Source: Eleusine coracana subsp. coracana
Taxonomy: Eukaryota; Streptophyta; Magnoliopsida; Poales; Poaceae
Direction of reading: 5' to 3'
Assembly: GCA_032690845.1 (NCBI GenBank)
Contig: CM064427.1
Coordinates: 14,395,501-14,459,500 of the forward strand
Length of the DNA: 64,000 bases
This document shows, piece by piece, positions 10,564-21,892 of this stretch. A program made the position numbers and the translations under genes. The notes beneath the pieces were generated by a model that was given only the letters and a program-made list of their open reading frames with translations, was not told the DNA's origin and did not search any database. The number at the start of each line of letters is the position of its first letter. Position 1 is the stretch's first letter.

Positions 10564-11909
10564 TGTTAACGAGAAAATCACACGCGTGACCTGAGAGATT
10601 TGCTTAACTCTAGTGCGGGCTCAACACAAAGAAACCGGGGCGTGCCAGTCAATTTTCCCTGCAAATCAACAACGAGACAAACGGTTAAATTTCACAGGTC
10701 ATCGGCCCAGGACCGGCCGATGAAGAAAGCCGATAATCACTGTTAGTGAAAATCAGCCAATGGCTATAAACAACAAATAATATTATTAAAATAAACTAAT
10801 CGACTGATTTGAATTAGTTCATCGGCAATTCAATAAATGAGTATTAAATATCACAAACAGTGCCGATGAGAACTAGATCGATAGAGCAAAGTTGATAAAA
10901 CTATGAAAGGTACGCGAGACTTGCTTTATCGATGAAGTAAAGTCGATAGGCCAGAGTCGATAGGTATTTAGTAATCATGCACAGACTCTCCCTATCGATG
11001 ATGCTAAGTCGATAGATCTAATAGCTGGTAAAGCAAATATGCCTCAAGATCACAGATCTAACTGGTATTAAATAAAGGGGGCAATCAACTTCAATGAATA
11101 CAACAATAATCAAGTGGAACACTAAGAAATTGATCGAACCGTGATAACTTGTCGGCTAAATGTCCTGACAGAACCCTATCGACTCTACCTATGAATGAAT
11201 TGTACCTAATCCTATCGGCTCAGTGAGAGGTCAGAATTGATGCAGCCTCACTGACTCGAGCAGATCAAACTTAATCGAGACAGTGCCCAAACGAAGCAAA
11301 TAGAATTAAAAACTCTCCAATTATAGGTAAAATCAATAAGATGACTCGAATAACAGATCTAAATCAAACTCACAAAACCTACTAAGGATTACAATAGATC
11401 AGAACTAATCGAGACAGTATTGCAACCAAAAGTCGATAGTATAAACGCAATTAAGATCTAAGTACCGGATAACTAGCAATTCTAAAGATAACAACTAGAA
11501 TATCAAATCAATGAGAAAGTACTAGTTGGAGTGGATAGAATTATCGAGGGTGACTAATCCAAGTCTCTCACCGAGATCGAAGCCCATGCAGCCCACGCGA
11601 GACGAGGATGTCGTCGGGAAAATGTTTGGCGATGCGCCAAATTGTGTGGAACGAAAGTGTTATTTTTCTCATACAAATCCTATTACATATTTATAGCCCC
11701 GTGCAAGGGGTTCCGACCTGACTCAGTTAGGAGTCCTAAACAAACCGACTAGATTTATTCCTAAACCAAATCTAAACTAAAAAAGAAAGAAATAAAACAA
11801 CCCTATCGGGCCCACTTTATTCTTTTCAGCTGTTGAGCTTCGCCGACTTCAGCCGATTTCAACTCTTCAACCCTGACCAATGGGACCGGTCCAATTTCCG
11901 GTGGCAACA
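10564..11909 (-). mobile_element. B 3' LTR
   Basis: On minus it starts TGTTGCCACCGG at 11909 and ends in TTAACA at 10564 (expected TCAACA, one change). It is collinear with 17839-19182 and inverted relative to A's LTR. The PPT adjoins at 11910. Confidence 0.87.
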
Positions 11910-11925
11910 CATGCCCCCCGAGTCC
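11910..11925 (-). other. B polypurine tract
   Basis: On minus GGACTCGGGGGGCATG runs into the LTR start TGTTGCC. This fixes the 3' LTR border and element direction. Confidence 0.8.
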
Positions 11926-12143
11926 GAGGTACAAAATCTTCGTGCGCCGGATTTTACCTCCTCGTTTACCGCACGCTTTTAACGCTACCTACTGGTGTTC
12001 CATCCCTATAAATGCATCTTCTTCTTTCTTTCATTTTCTCCCGAGCTCGAGCCTTTTCACCTTCTTCTCTCTCCTCCATTTTGCCGGTTCACCCCCTTCT
12101 GTCTCAGGCAACCTCGAACTCAAGCATCCTTAAGCACCGATGG
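11926..12143 (+). promoter_or_regulatory. Promoter and leader of a deleted antisense gene in B
   Basis: On + (antisense to B): TATAAAT at 12007-12013, then a CT-rich plant-like leader (CTTCTTCTTTCTTTC and similar) and an ATG at 12140. After the ATG the sequence immediately becomes antisense RNase H of B. This is the expected place and direction of an antisense gene in Tat-type elements. A deletion appears to have joined its start codon region to the RNase H end, removing integrase and the gene body. Inference from layout and motifs. Confidence 0.5.
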
Positions 12144-12674
12144 CTTCTGTGCCAAATCATTTTCTTCCATATTTTGCTCCCTCGGGACATGCTTGAAACT
12201 TACTGCCTTGAAACATTGTATCATATCTTGACACTCGGTATAAAATAATCTCAGAATATTATCTCTACATTCAAAATCTCCTGCTAATTGCCTGAGTACC
12301 AGCAACGAATCACCAATGATATCGACGAAGTTAGCCCGAGCTTCTCACAAAATCTGCAGGCCTTTGAGAACAACTCTATACTCAACTTGATTGTTAGTTG
12401 ATACCTCCACAACGAATGCAAACTCAAATCTTGCACCCCGAGGCGATTTGATGACGAGTCCGATACCACATCCATTCTTGCATACAAATCCATCGAAAAA
12501 CAGTAACCATGGTATCGGCTCTATCATCGACATACTCGAGCCACAATGTTCAACCATCAGATCAGCCAGAATCTGACCTTTGATAGCCTTAAGAGACTCA
12601 TAAGTTAGGTCAGATTCAGCTAATGCCAGCATCCATTTTCCAATCCTGCCTTTTAGAATCGAAGCCGATAGCAT
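12144..12674 (-). pseudogene. B second RNase H domain (aRNH)
   Basis: On minus the stretch holds PWLLFFDGFVCKNGCGIGLV (first Asp), the Glu in NNQVEYRVVLKGL and, in another frame, FKHVPREQNMEENDLAQK near the end. This is the plant-type extra RNase H that Tat elements carry after their ordinary one. Homology with A stops exactly after AQK at 12144. Frameshifts lie near 12345 and 12300. Confidence 0.75.
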
Positions 12675-13873
12675 ATACTTGATGACATCGGCTTTGCATA
12701 ACCACCAAACACTCGGTCGATAGCAGATAATGCCTTAATTCCACACATGTAAAAAATAAACACAAACATAACTTTTCGATCTCAGTGTACCTGGTCTCGG
12801 CATCAATTAATCTTCGACTTAAGTAAAACACAACTTTGTCTTTGCCGTCTTGTTCTTGAATCAAAGTTGATCTGATAGACTTCTTATCCGCAACAATATA
12901 TAGCTTAAAAGGTAACCCTTCTGTTGGTGGCACCAACGCAGGAGGCGCGATCAGATACTTCTTGATATCGTCCAGAGCCTTCTGATGTTCAGGCTGCCAT
13001 ACAAATTTCTGATCGACCTTCAGCTTCAATAATGGAGTAAACACATCTAGCCTACCTGACAAATTGGATATAAATCTTCTAATAAAATTAACTTTGCCAA
13101 TCAAGGATTTAAGCTCAGTGTTGTTGGTCGGCAGTTCGATGTCGTTGATAGCCTTCACACTTTTTGGACCAACTTCAATTCCTCGCTTATGCACAATAAA
13201 ACCCAGAAACTGGCCAACCGATACACCAAAAGCACACTTCTTAGGATTCATTTTTAAACCATACCCTAGTCCTCTCGAGTGCTTCCTGCAAATCGGCCAC
13301 GTGATCCTCTATCCTCTTTGATTTAACGACCACATCATCAATATAAATTTCCACTAACTTGCCGATTAAGTCTTGGAAAATATAATTCATGGCCCTTTGG
13401 TATGTGGCTCCAGCATTCTTCACACCAAACATCATGACAACCCATTGATATAAACCAATAGCCCCTGGACACCTGAAAGCAGTCTTCGATATGTCTTCTT
13501 CTGCCATAAAAATTAGATTGTAACCAGCATTGCCATCTAGAAAACTAACAATCTTATGTCCAGCTACTGCATCAACCAGAAGATCTGCAACCGACATCGG
13601 GTAATCATCTTTTGGTGTGGCTCTATTTAATGGTCTATAGTTGATACACACGCTCAACTGACATCTCCTATATCGACTTCTTGCAATTCATCGGTCGACA
13701 TAAATCCTTTTCCTAACTTGCCACCTTCTACAAACTCCATTGGGGTGCCTGTCATAGAAACAACTTATGAATTCAATTGGTCCACCACCTCAAGACCCTG
13801 AGTAGTTATCTTGATATAGTTCCCATCCCAAATCCTACCAGAAAGACACTCCATATCATCTGCGTGCCATGGT
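12616..13873 (-). pseudogene. B reverse transcriptase and first RNase H, broken
   Basis: RT runs from about 13860 down: CINYRPLNRATPKDDYPM (about 13645), SFLDGNAGYNLIF, GVKNAGATYQRAMNYIF and the catalytic YIDD in EIYIDDVVVKS (about 13350). A one-frame change at about 13250 leads into KKCAFGVSVGQFLGFIVH and the thumb. The first RNase H has FKLYIVADKKSIRSTLIQEQ (about 12900). About 50 bp upstream of the RT core the frame is broken between 13860 and 13660. A has the collinear copy at 20938-21892. Confidence 0.85.
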
Positions 13874-13874
13874 G

Positions 13875-14390
13875 CTAAATCGGCCAATGCAATGTTGACG
13901 GTTTTATCGCCGGAACCACCTCCACTTGATCACCAATCCACTGGATCACAGACTGATGCATTGTTGATGGTACACGACAATTCGCGTGTATCAAATCACG
14001 ACCCAATAGAAGGCTATAGGTGCCCTTTCCTTCAATAACAAAGAACGTAACCGACAAAGTTTTGCCGCCGATCGTGAGTTCCACATTCAAAACTCCTTTG
14101 GCTGCTGCAGTACAACCACCACAATCCCGCAAAATCATGTTAGTATCAATTAAATCATCATCGGTCTTACCCAACTTCCTGGCAATAGTGATCGGCATGA
14201 AATTGACCGCAGCACCTCCATCAACCATCATTTTCCCCATCGGCATCCCATTGATGAACCCTTTTAAATATAAAGCCTTCAAGTGCTGATGTTTTGCTTC
14301 ATCTGGTTTATCAAATACTACTTGTTGGATATCAAATACGAACTGAGGCACCTTATCATCATCAGCAAACAATTCCTCTTCTGAAGCCAT
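13875..14390 (-). pseudogene. B protease region
   Basis: A retropepsin-type aspartic protease, which would cleave the polyprotein, with the active-site loop MVDGGAAVNFMPI at about 14220 and LLLGRDLIHANC at about 14010. Stretch residues 30-60 are HQHLKALYLKGFINGMPMGK. The reading is open for 171 residues and is the best-kept part of B. A carries the same protein with DGGVAVN in the loop (19954-20937). Confidence 0.8.
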
Positions 14391-14396
14391 GAACTC

Positions 14397-15211
14397 CTAC
14401 GGAAGCATCATCACCATACCCACTGTAGCACCGGGTACTTGTACTTGTGATTTTACCTTTGGTCTCCACACCTTTTTAGGCGGCTGATCGTCATCCGCAT
14501 CATAATAATATCTGCCAGCCCTTATCTGTCGGCATCGCATCCTTTGGACTCTTTGCTTCTGGCTCCTGGAAAATATACCAGATGGACACCACTGCTCTTC
14601 TTGTGCTTGTTCTTCCGACAACTCTTCATCGACTTCTTTGTCAAATTTATCTTCCTCAATCTTTGCTGCTCCGAGTCGATCAAAAGCTGACACTCCGCCT
14701 TGCCATCGACTTTCCTTTTCATTGACTCTTTAATGTTGCTTTGTCGATCTTGCTGTTGATAGAACTTTGGAGCTTCTCTATACATCCGATCTACGTGCCA
14801 ACTGCAACCAGTACAATTGTCGATCAAAGGCAACTTCATGTCATTCTACCAACAATATTTGAAAAATGGACACTCCTAGTGTGGATCAAACTGTGATTCC
14901 TTTAATTCCCTGTCCCTTTTCTTCTGATATCGGCTAATAAAAACTCCAACATTGTCGATACCAGCCGTGCTAACATTTGCAAGGAATGGATGTCCATCAA
15001 TCTTCATAGCACCTTTGGTAAATTTTATCTTGCCTTGCTCAATCGCCATCTATATTTGTCCTCTAAAAACTTTGCAGTCATTGATATTATGAGACAACAA
15101 GTTATGCCATTTGCAATACCTCTTCTTTTTCAATTCTTCAGCAGGTGGTATCACATGATTAGGTGGCAACTAAATGTGCTTATCCTATAACAACATGTAA
15201 AATATCTTATC
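14397..15211 (-). pseudogene. B gag C-terminal part
   Basis: Minus-strand reading after the solo LTR: KKKRYCKWHNLLSHNINDCK (Cys/His zinc-knuckle-like), KGAMKIDGHPFLANVS, then CTGCSWHVDRMYREAPKF with an acidic segment (EEQAQEEQW) before the protease. Stops and a frame change near 14690 break it. A's copy lies at 19183-19953. Confidence 0.75.
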
Positions 15212-16134
15212 TGATGAGGACATCACTCTTATGGATACACACAGCACTCCTCCAATTCTGGACTTGCAAGGTTCAATGACTAGAGCTCGTGCACGACGAC
15301 TAAATTTAGAGGTGAGCTCATTCCTACATTCTTCGCTATATGTTACTTTTGAGAATGTTTTGCTACCTAGTGATTATTTTATGATTAGGAACCATGGAGA
15401 GGATAGGAGATGATGGGAGAAGGAGTTGGGAATGTGGAGGACCAGCAAGGGCTTGGAAGCCAAAGTGGAGGCCCAATCAAAACCGACTTTGAGTCTGTTT
15501 CGGGGCCCAGGACCAGTCTGCAATAAAACGGTCCCCCAAGACGCATACGGACTCGGATTTGGATGTTCTACATATGAACGGAAAGATAAGGAGAAGGCCT
15601 TTCCAATTCCGCCGGCCTGATGTCAAAATTCATCTGGAGTCATCAGGAATCGTCAAAATAAGAGAGGGTCCAGAATCTGTGTCGGTGCTGCGTCGCCTAT
15701 TTTTGGCCTTTGGGCTTTGTATGTACTTGAGCCCAATTAGGGGCGCGTCTAGAGGGTCTTGCACGACCCTAGGGTCTTCATATGCAGTCGCCACCACACC
15801 ATTAGGGTTGGTAGTTTTTCTTAGATCAATTCTGTTCATAAACAGTGTCGCCGTTCATTGGTTTGTGAGACCCCAACTTCGAGAGTTTAATCATACATCT
15901 GCAATTGTGTTGCATTCTTCATTGTTCTTACTTGTGTTCTTGATTCGCAGGCAGGGATTAGCCTTCTCAGCGAGGTCAATCGTTCTTGGATGGTTGATAA
16001 CCAGAGGAGACGTCGTGCTGTGATTGCGGGGTTTAGAATGTGCTGTTCTAAAGCCGGATCGATTTGTGTGTCGCCTCCGACCAAATAAACTTACCAAGAA
16101 CCTTTCAGAAGATCGGGAACCCTTGTTCACATCA
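15212..16134 (+). mobile_element. Solo LTR of the C/array family inside B
   Basis: It starts TGATGAGGACATCACTC, ends CTTGTTCACATCA and is exactly 923 bp, the same length as the full LTR at 38381-39303. TTATC precedes (15207-15211) and follows it (16135-16139), a perfect 5-bp target-site duplication. No PBS or interior is present, so this is the product of LTR-LTR recombination. A's uninterrupted gag at about 19278 shows the empty site. Confidence 0.92.
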
Positions 16135-16139
16135 TTATC

Positions 16140-17791
16140 GGCCTTGGTGATGTCGAAGTCATACTTTTCTTCTAGCTCATTCTGCTTCACCCAAGGACAT
16201 GACAAAATAATCTTATTCCTTGTCCACTCAGCCATATTGATATCTTCGGTCTCCTCCCCAGACTCAGAGTCATAATCATTATAGTTTACCTGAATCGGCC
16301 TGGACCATGCCCTCGAGTCAGATTTTCCTGGATAGATACCTTCTATACCAATTGGGACAAGCTCTCAAACTCAGGTGAGGGAAACTTTTCCCTTAGGGGA
16401 GCTACTAACCCATTAAAAGCAATCTCTGCCATCTGATTATCTATTAAGTGGGGACTAAAACACTTGCTGCGCACTTCCCTGAACCTCTGCACGTAATCAT
16501 GCACGAACGCACCAACCTTCTGCCTTACAGCAATCAAATCTGACAATCTCATCTCCCTGGTCTCAGTGAAGAAATACTTATGAAACTTTTATTTGAGATC
16601 GGCCAAGTTATAATAGAATTCGGGGGCAACGATGCAAACCACGATAAAGCCGAACCGGACAATGATAACGAAAACAACCTGATCTTCAATGCTTCGGTAG
16701 CTCCTGCCTCTCCACATTGCACCGAAAACCGGCTGATATGCTCAACAGTGATAGTGTTGTCTTGTCCAGTGAACTTAGTAAATTCTGGTGGCCTGTATCG
16801 ACTCGGCATAGGAATCAAGTCATAGCTAGGTGGATACGGGAGTCGATACATATAAGTCTACTGTTTTGGCTTTAACCCAAATTGTTCCCTCATTACCTCA
16901 GCAATCTTCACTGCCCAGTCATCACTTGAAACATTGATATTTGGAGTAGCCAATGCAGGGCCAGATGCTGGCACTTGTGGGGCTGTCTGTGAACCAAAAT
17001 TGACAACAGTGTGCTGGCCTCTCAACTCCCCACAAAATGCAGATGATGACGACATGCCAAACAGACTTGGCTCTACATTTGGTGCTGTCCCATATGTCAC
17101 ATTTGGTTCTGAAGTGTCTTGCCTGTAATACTGCGGCTGTGTCTATGGTGACGTCTTCTGTAGAATAATCCTGGGACCAGATCCAGGTGTTCTCCTTGTA
17201 GCACCACCACATTTATTCCTTGCGGGTGAAGTGGCACTCTCTAATGCTGGCACCGAGTGTGCTGAAGGATTATAGTGCTAGTACTGGGTGGCTGTTGCTC
17301 GAGTCCTTCAATTACAGGCTGAGGAACATTCCCTACATATGGAAATACATCGGCCCACGTTCTAGATCATCATATATGCATCCCTCCATTGTCTGAATAA
17401 TCAAAGCCCTCAAAGTATTTACCAACACAGGTGATTGATTGATCAATGCATGATGTATAGCCATATGTATCATGCTGTTCAATTTAGCCTCATCCATCAC
17501 CTCCATTGGCTTATTGACATGTGACTTCTCAGTTTCATCTTCGTAAATCAAAGCAGCCACGGGTAATTTCCCCCTCTGTGTGATCTTGCCATGCCTGGTT
17601 TTGCTAAATGTGCTCAATAAAAGACTTTCATACTCTGCAATTTTCTGATCAATTTGTGCCTTTATTTCATCGCTCAGATCATCCCTGTCAACAGGCATCA
17701 TGTTCTCCATCTTCAGATCCGCGCTGACATCATGTTTTGGTGGAGGATTGTCAGGGAGCTTGGGATCCTTTGGCATTCCAAGTTCAGCCAT
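16140..17791 (-). pseudogene. B gag N-terminal and central part
   Basis: On minus it starts MAELGMPKDPKLPDNP at 17791 and stays open for 152 residues to 17333 (HHALINQSPVLVNTLRALII). It then continues through frameshifts: TYGTAPNVEPSLFGMSS (17100), RYRPPEFTKFTGQDN (about 16790), MRLSDLIAVRQKVGAFVHDY (16552) and MAEWTRNKIILSCPWVKQ (16235). It is the same protein as A's gag but broken at other positions. The solo LTR splits it from the C-terminal part. Confidence 0.82.
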
Positions 17792-17812
17792 GTCATAGAT
17801 CTTGAAGTTCTT

Positions 17813-17831
17813 GGTCCCAATAGGCGTGCCA
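17813..17831 (-). other. B primer-binding site
   Basis: On minus TGGCACGCCTATTGGGACC lies seven bases inside the 5' LTR border, matching A's PBS at its first nine bases. Confidence 0.7.
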
Positions 17832-17838
17832 AAAAGTG

Positions 17839-19182
17839 TGTTGATGCGAAAATCACACGCGTGACCCGAGAGATTTGCTTAACTCTAGTGCGGGCTCAAC
17901 ATAAAGAAACCGGGACGTGCCAGTCGATTTTCCTTGCAAATCGACACAGAGACAAACGGTTAAATTCCATGGGTCACCGACCCAGGACAGGCTGATGAAG
18001 AAAGCCGATAATTACTGTTAGTGAAAACCAGCCGATGGCTATAAACAACAAATGATATTATTAAAATAACTAATCGGCTGATTTGAATCAGTTCATCGAC
18101 AATTCAATAAATGAGTATTAAATATCACAGAAACAGTGCTGATGAGAACTAGATCGATAGAGCAAAGTTGATAAAACTATGAAAGTCACGTCAGACTTGC
18201 TCTGTCGATGAAGTAAAGTCGATAGGCCATAGTCAATAGGTATATAGTAATCATGCATAGACTCTCCTTGTTGATGATGCTAAGTCGATAGATCTGATAG
18301 CTGATATTGCAAATATGCCTCAAGATCACAGATCTAACTGTTATTAAATAAAGGGGTAATCGACTTTAATGAATACAACAATAATCAAGTGGAACACTGA
18401 GAAGTCGATCGAACCGTGATAACTTGTCGGCTAAATGTCCCGACAGAACCCTATCAACTCTACCTATGAATGAATCGTACCTAATCCTATCAACTCAATG
18501 ACAAGTCAGAATCGATGCAGCCTCACTGACTCGAGCAGATCAAACTTAATCGAGACAGTGCCCAAACGAAGCAAATAGAACTAAAAACTCTCCAATTATA
18601 GGTAAAATCAATAAGATGACTCGAATAACAGATCTAAATCAAACTCATAAAACCTACTAAATATTATGATATATCAGACCTAACCGAGACAGTATTGCAA
18701 CCAAAAGTCGATAGTATAAATGCAATTAAGATCTAATTACCGGATAACTAGCAATTCTAAAGATAACAACTAGAATATCAAATCAATGAGAAGTACTAGT
18801 TGGAGTCGATGGAATTGCCGTGGGTGAGTAATCCAAGTCTCTCGCTGAGATCAGAGCCGATGCAGTCCACATGAGACGAGGATGTCATCGGGAAAAGGTT
18901 TGGCGATGCGTCGAATTGTGTTGAACGAAAGTGTTATTTTCTTGTACAAACCCTATTACATATTTATAGCCCCGTGCAAGGGGTTTCGACTCGACTCTGT
19001 CAGAACTCCTAAATAAACCGACTAGATTTATTTATAAACAAAATCTAAACTAAAAAAAGAAAGAAATCAAACAACCCTATCAGACCAAATTATTATTTTT
19101 GGCTGTTGAGCTTCGCTAACTTCAGCCGATTTCAACTCTCCACCCCTGACCAATGGGACCGGTCCAAATTCCGGTGCCAACA
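17839..19182 (-). mobile_element. B 5' LTR
   Basis: On minus it starts TGTTGGCACCGG at 19182 and ends GCATCAACA at 17839. TATAAATA lies on minus at 18968-18961. It is collinear with the 3' LTR at 10564-11909 with visible point differences and small indels, so it is not a very recent insertion. Confidence 0.87.
18961..18968 (-). promoter_or_regulatory. B 5' LTR TATA box
   Basis: TATAAATA on minus, at the same place as A's TATA box beside the GGGGCTATAA context. Confidence 0.6.
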
Positions 19183-19953
19183 TTGATATGGCTGAGTGGA
19201 CTAGGAACTATATTGTTGTATTGTGTCCTTGGGCAGAGCAGAATAAACCAGAAGAAAAATATGACTTTGACATTGTCAAGACCGATAAGATATTTGATGT
19301 GCTGTTACAGGACATGCACATTTAGTTGCCATCTAATCATGTGATTCCACCTGCTGAAGAATTGAAGAACAAGAGATACTGCAAGTGGCATAATTCACCG
19401 TCTCATAATACTAATTATTGCAAGGTTTTTAGGAGACAGATTCATATGGCGATTGAGCAGGTAAGGATCAAGTTTACCAAGGGAGCCATGAAGATTGATG
19501 GACATCTGTTCCCTACAAATGTTAACATGGCTGGTATCGATAATGTTGAAGCTTTTATTAGCCGATATTAGAAGAAAAGAGACAAGGAGTTAAAGGAGTC
19601 GTAGTTTGATCCGCACTGGTAGTGTCCATTCTTCCAATATTGCTGAGACCATAATGTGAAGCTGTCTTCAATCGACAACTTTCCTGGTTGTAGTCGGCGT
19701 ATGGATCAAATATATAGAGAAGCTACGAAGCACTATCGGCACCAGCATCGACAGAACTAGAGAGTCGATGGCGAGAAAAGCTGATAGGCCAAGTAGAGTA
19801 TTAGCTTTTGATTGACTTGGGATGAAAAGGACTAAAAAAGAGGTTAAGTTTGATAAAGAAGTCGATGAAGAGTTGCAGGAGGAACAAGAATAGGGTGACC
19901 AATGGTGTCCATCGGGTATATTCTCTAGGAGACAGAAAGGAAGAGTTTGGAGG
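19183..19953 (+). pseudogene. A gag C-terminal part, resumed after B
   Basis: It starts DMAEWTRNYIVVLCPW directly after B's border and continues YDFDIVKTDK. A stop near 19324 precedes LPSNHVIPPAEELKNKRYCK and the Cys/His segment CKWHNSPSHNTNYCKVFRRQ. Further stops lie near 19570 and 19603. This proves B is inserted in A. Confidence 0.8.
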
Positions 19954-20937
19954 ATGCGATGCCGACAGATAAGAGCTGGCAAATATTATTATGATGAAGA
20001 TGATGACCAGCCGCCTAAAAAGGTTTGGAGGCCAAAGGTGGAATCACAGGTACAAGTACCTGGTGCTACAGTGGGCATGGTGATGATGCTTGCGCAAGAG
20101 TTCATGGCCTTAGAAGAAGAACTGTTTGCTGATGATGATGAGGTACCTCAGTTAGTATTTGACGTCCAGCAAGCAGTGTTTGATAAACCAGACAAAACTA
20201 AACATCAACACTTGAAGGCTTTATATTTGAAAGGGTTCATCAACGGTATGCTGATGGGGAAGATGATGGTCGATGGAGGCGTTGCAGTCAATATCATGCC
20301 AATCACCACTGCCAGAACGTTGGATAAGACTAATGATGATTTAGATGATACTAATATGATTTTGTGGGATTATGGTGGTTGTACTACAGCAGCCAAAGGA
20401 GTCTTGAATGTAGAGCTCACAATCAGCAGTAATACTTTGCCGGTTACATTGTTCGTTATTGAAGGAAAGGGAACCTACAACCTTCTACTAGGTCATGATT
20501 GGATACATGAAAACTGCTGTGTGTCATCTGCAATGCATCAGTCTCTGGTCCAGTGGATCGGTGGTCAAGTAGAGGTGGTCTCGGCCGATGAAACCGTCAA
20601 TGTTGCATCGGCCGATTTAGCGCTATGGCATGCAGATGATATGGAGTGTCTATCTGGCAATGTTTGGGACGGAGATTACATCAAGATTACTATGCAGGGT
20701 CTTGAGGTGGTGGACCAGTCAAATTCGACACCTAGGCCGACATTTATCAGTAAGAAATTAGATGAGGATTTTAAAGTTGAATTAATAAAGTTGTTGAAAC
20801 AGTATCGGTATTGTTTTGCTTGGAATTATTCTAAGATGCCGGTCTTAGCCGATCCATTGTTGAGCATCCGCTTCCTATCAAACCTGGATATCGACCTTAT
20901 AAGCAACTACCGAGAAGGATCAATCCTAAGATTATGA
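19954..20937 (+). pseudogene. A protease region
   Basis: A 327-residue open stretch. Residues about 1-60 are the basic/acidic end of gag, and about 75-190 the retropepsin with MVDGGVAVNIMPI (active-site loop) and LLLGHDWIHENCC. The last 100 residues lead into RT (ISKKLDEDFKVELIKLLKQY). The loop has DGG where most retropepsins have D(S/T)G, and B shows the same, so this is probably a family trait. No start codon of its own is expected, since it is processed from the polyprotein. Confidence 0.78.
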
Positions 20938-21892
20938 TGATGTCAAGGATGAGATTACCAGATTATATGATGCTAAATTCATTAGGCCTTGCCGATATTC
21001 AAAATGGATTTCAAATATTGTGCTTGTTTTCAAGAAGAGTGGGAAGTTGAGAGTTTGTATCAACTTTCGACCATTGAATAAAGCTAATCCCAAAGATGAT
21101 TACCCGATGCCGATAGCAGATCTTCTGGTTGATGCAGCAGCAGGGTATAAGATTGTTAGTTTCATGGATGATAATGCTGGTTATAACCAGAATTTTATGG
21201 CAGAAGAAGATATACCGAAGACTTCTTTTAGGTGTCCAGAGGTTATTGGATTCTATGAATGGGTCGTTATGACGTTTGGTTTGAAGAATGCTGGAGCCAT
21301 ATATCAGAGAGCCATGAATTACATTTTCCATGATTTGATTGGCAGGCTAGTGGAAATTTATATTGATGATGTGGTGGTTAAATCCAGACAAATAGAAAAT
21401 CATATAGCCAATTTGCGGGAAGTACTTGAGAGAACAAGAAAGTATGATTTGAAGATGAATCCAAAGAAGTGTGCTTTTGGTTTATCGGCTGGCCAATTTC
21501 TGGGATTTATTATACATGAACGAGGAATTGAAGTTGGGCCAAAGAGCATGAAGGCTATCAATGACATTAAGCCGCCGATCAATAAGACATAGCTTCAATC
21601 TTTGATCAGCAAAGTTAATTTCATTAGAAGATTTATTTTAAACCTATCAGGAAAGCTTGATGTGTTCACTCTATTATTGAAATTGAAGACATATCAGAAG
21701 TTTGTGTGGGAACCTGAACATCAAAAGGCCTTAGACGATATCAAGAATTATCTAGTTTCACCTCCTGTGTTGGTGCCACCAAGAGAAGGATTGCCCTTCA
21801 AGCTTTATCTTGCCGCTGATAAGAAGTCGATTGGATCAATTTTGATTCAGGAACAAAATGGCAAAGAGAGGGTCGTGTTTTATTTAAGCTAA
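20938..21892 (+). pseudogene. A reverse transcriptase and first RNase H start
   Basis: Motifs in order: SGKLRVCINFRPLNKANPKD (about 21035), SFMDDNAGYNQNF (about 21160), GLKNAGAIYQRAMNYIF (about 21280), catalytic YIDD in EIYIDDVVVKS (about 21355) and KKCAFGLSAGQFLGFIIH. The thumb and connection follow after a stop at about 21590. The first RNase H begins FKLYLAADKKSIGSILIQEQ (about 21800). A frameshift near 20935 separates it from the protease reading. Confidence 0.87.

Larger units (their letters stand above)
10564..19182 (-). mobile_element. Element B: Tat-like Ty3/gypsy retrotransposon lacking integrase
   Basis: Read on minus: 5' LTR 19182-17839, PBS, gag, protease, RT, dual RNase H, antisense remnant, PPT, 3' LTR 11909-10564. 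LTRs are 1,344 and 1,346 bp. It lies inside A's gag in the opposite orientation. The flanking five bases (TCAAA left, TTGAT right) do not form a clear duplication, so either a border has mutated or the insertion was not simple. A solo LTR of another family interrupts it at 15212-16134. Integrase is deleted, so it could move only with help. Confidence 0.87.
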
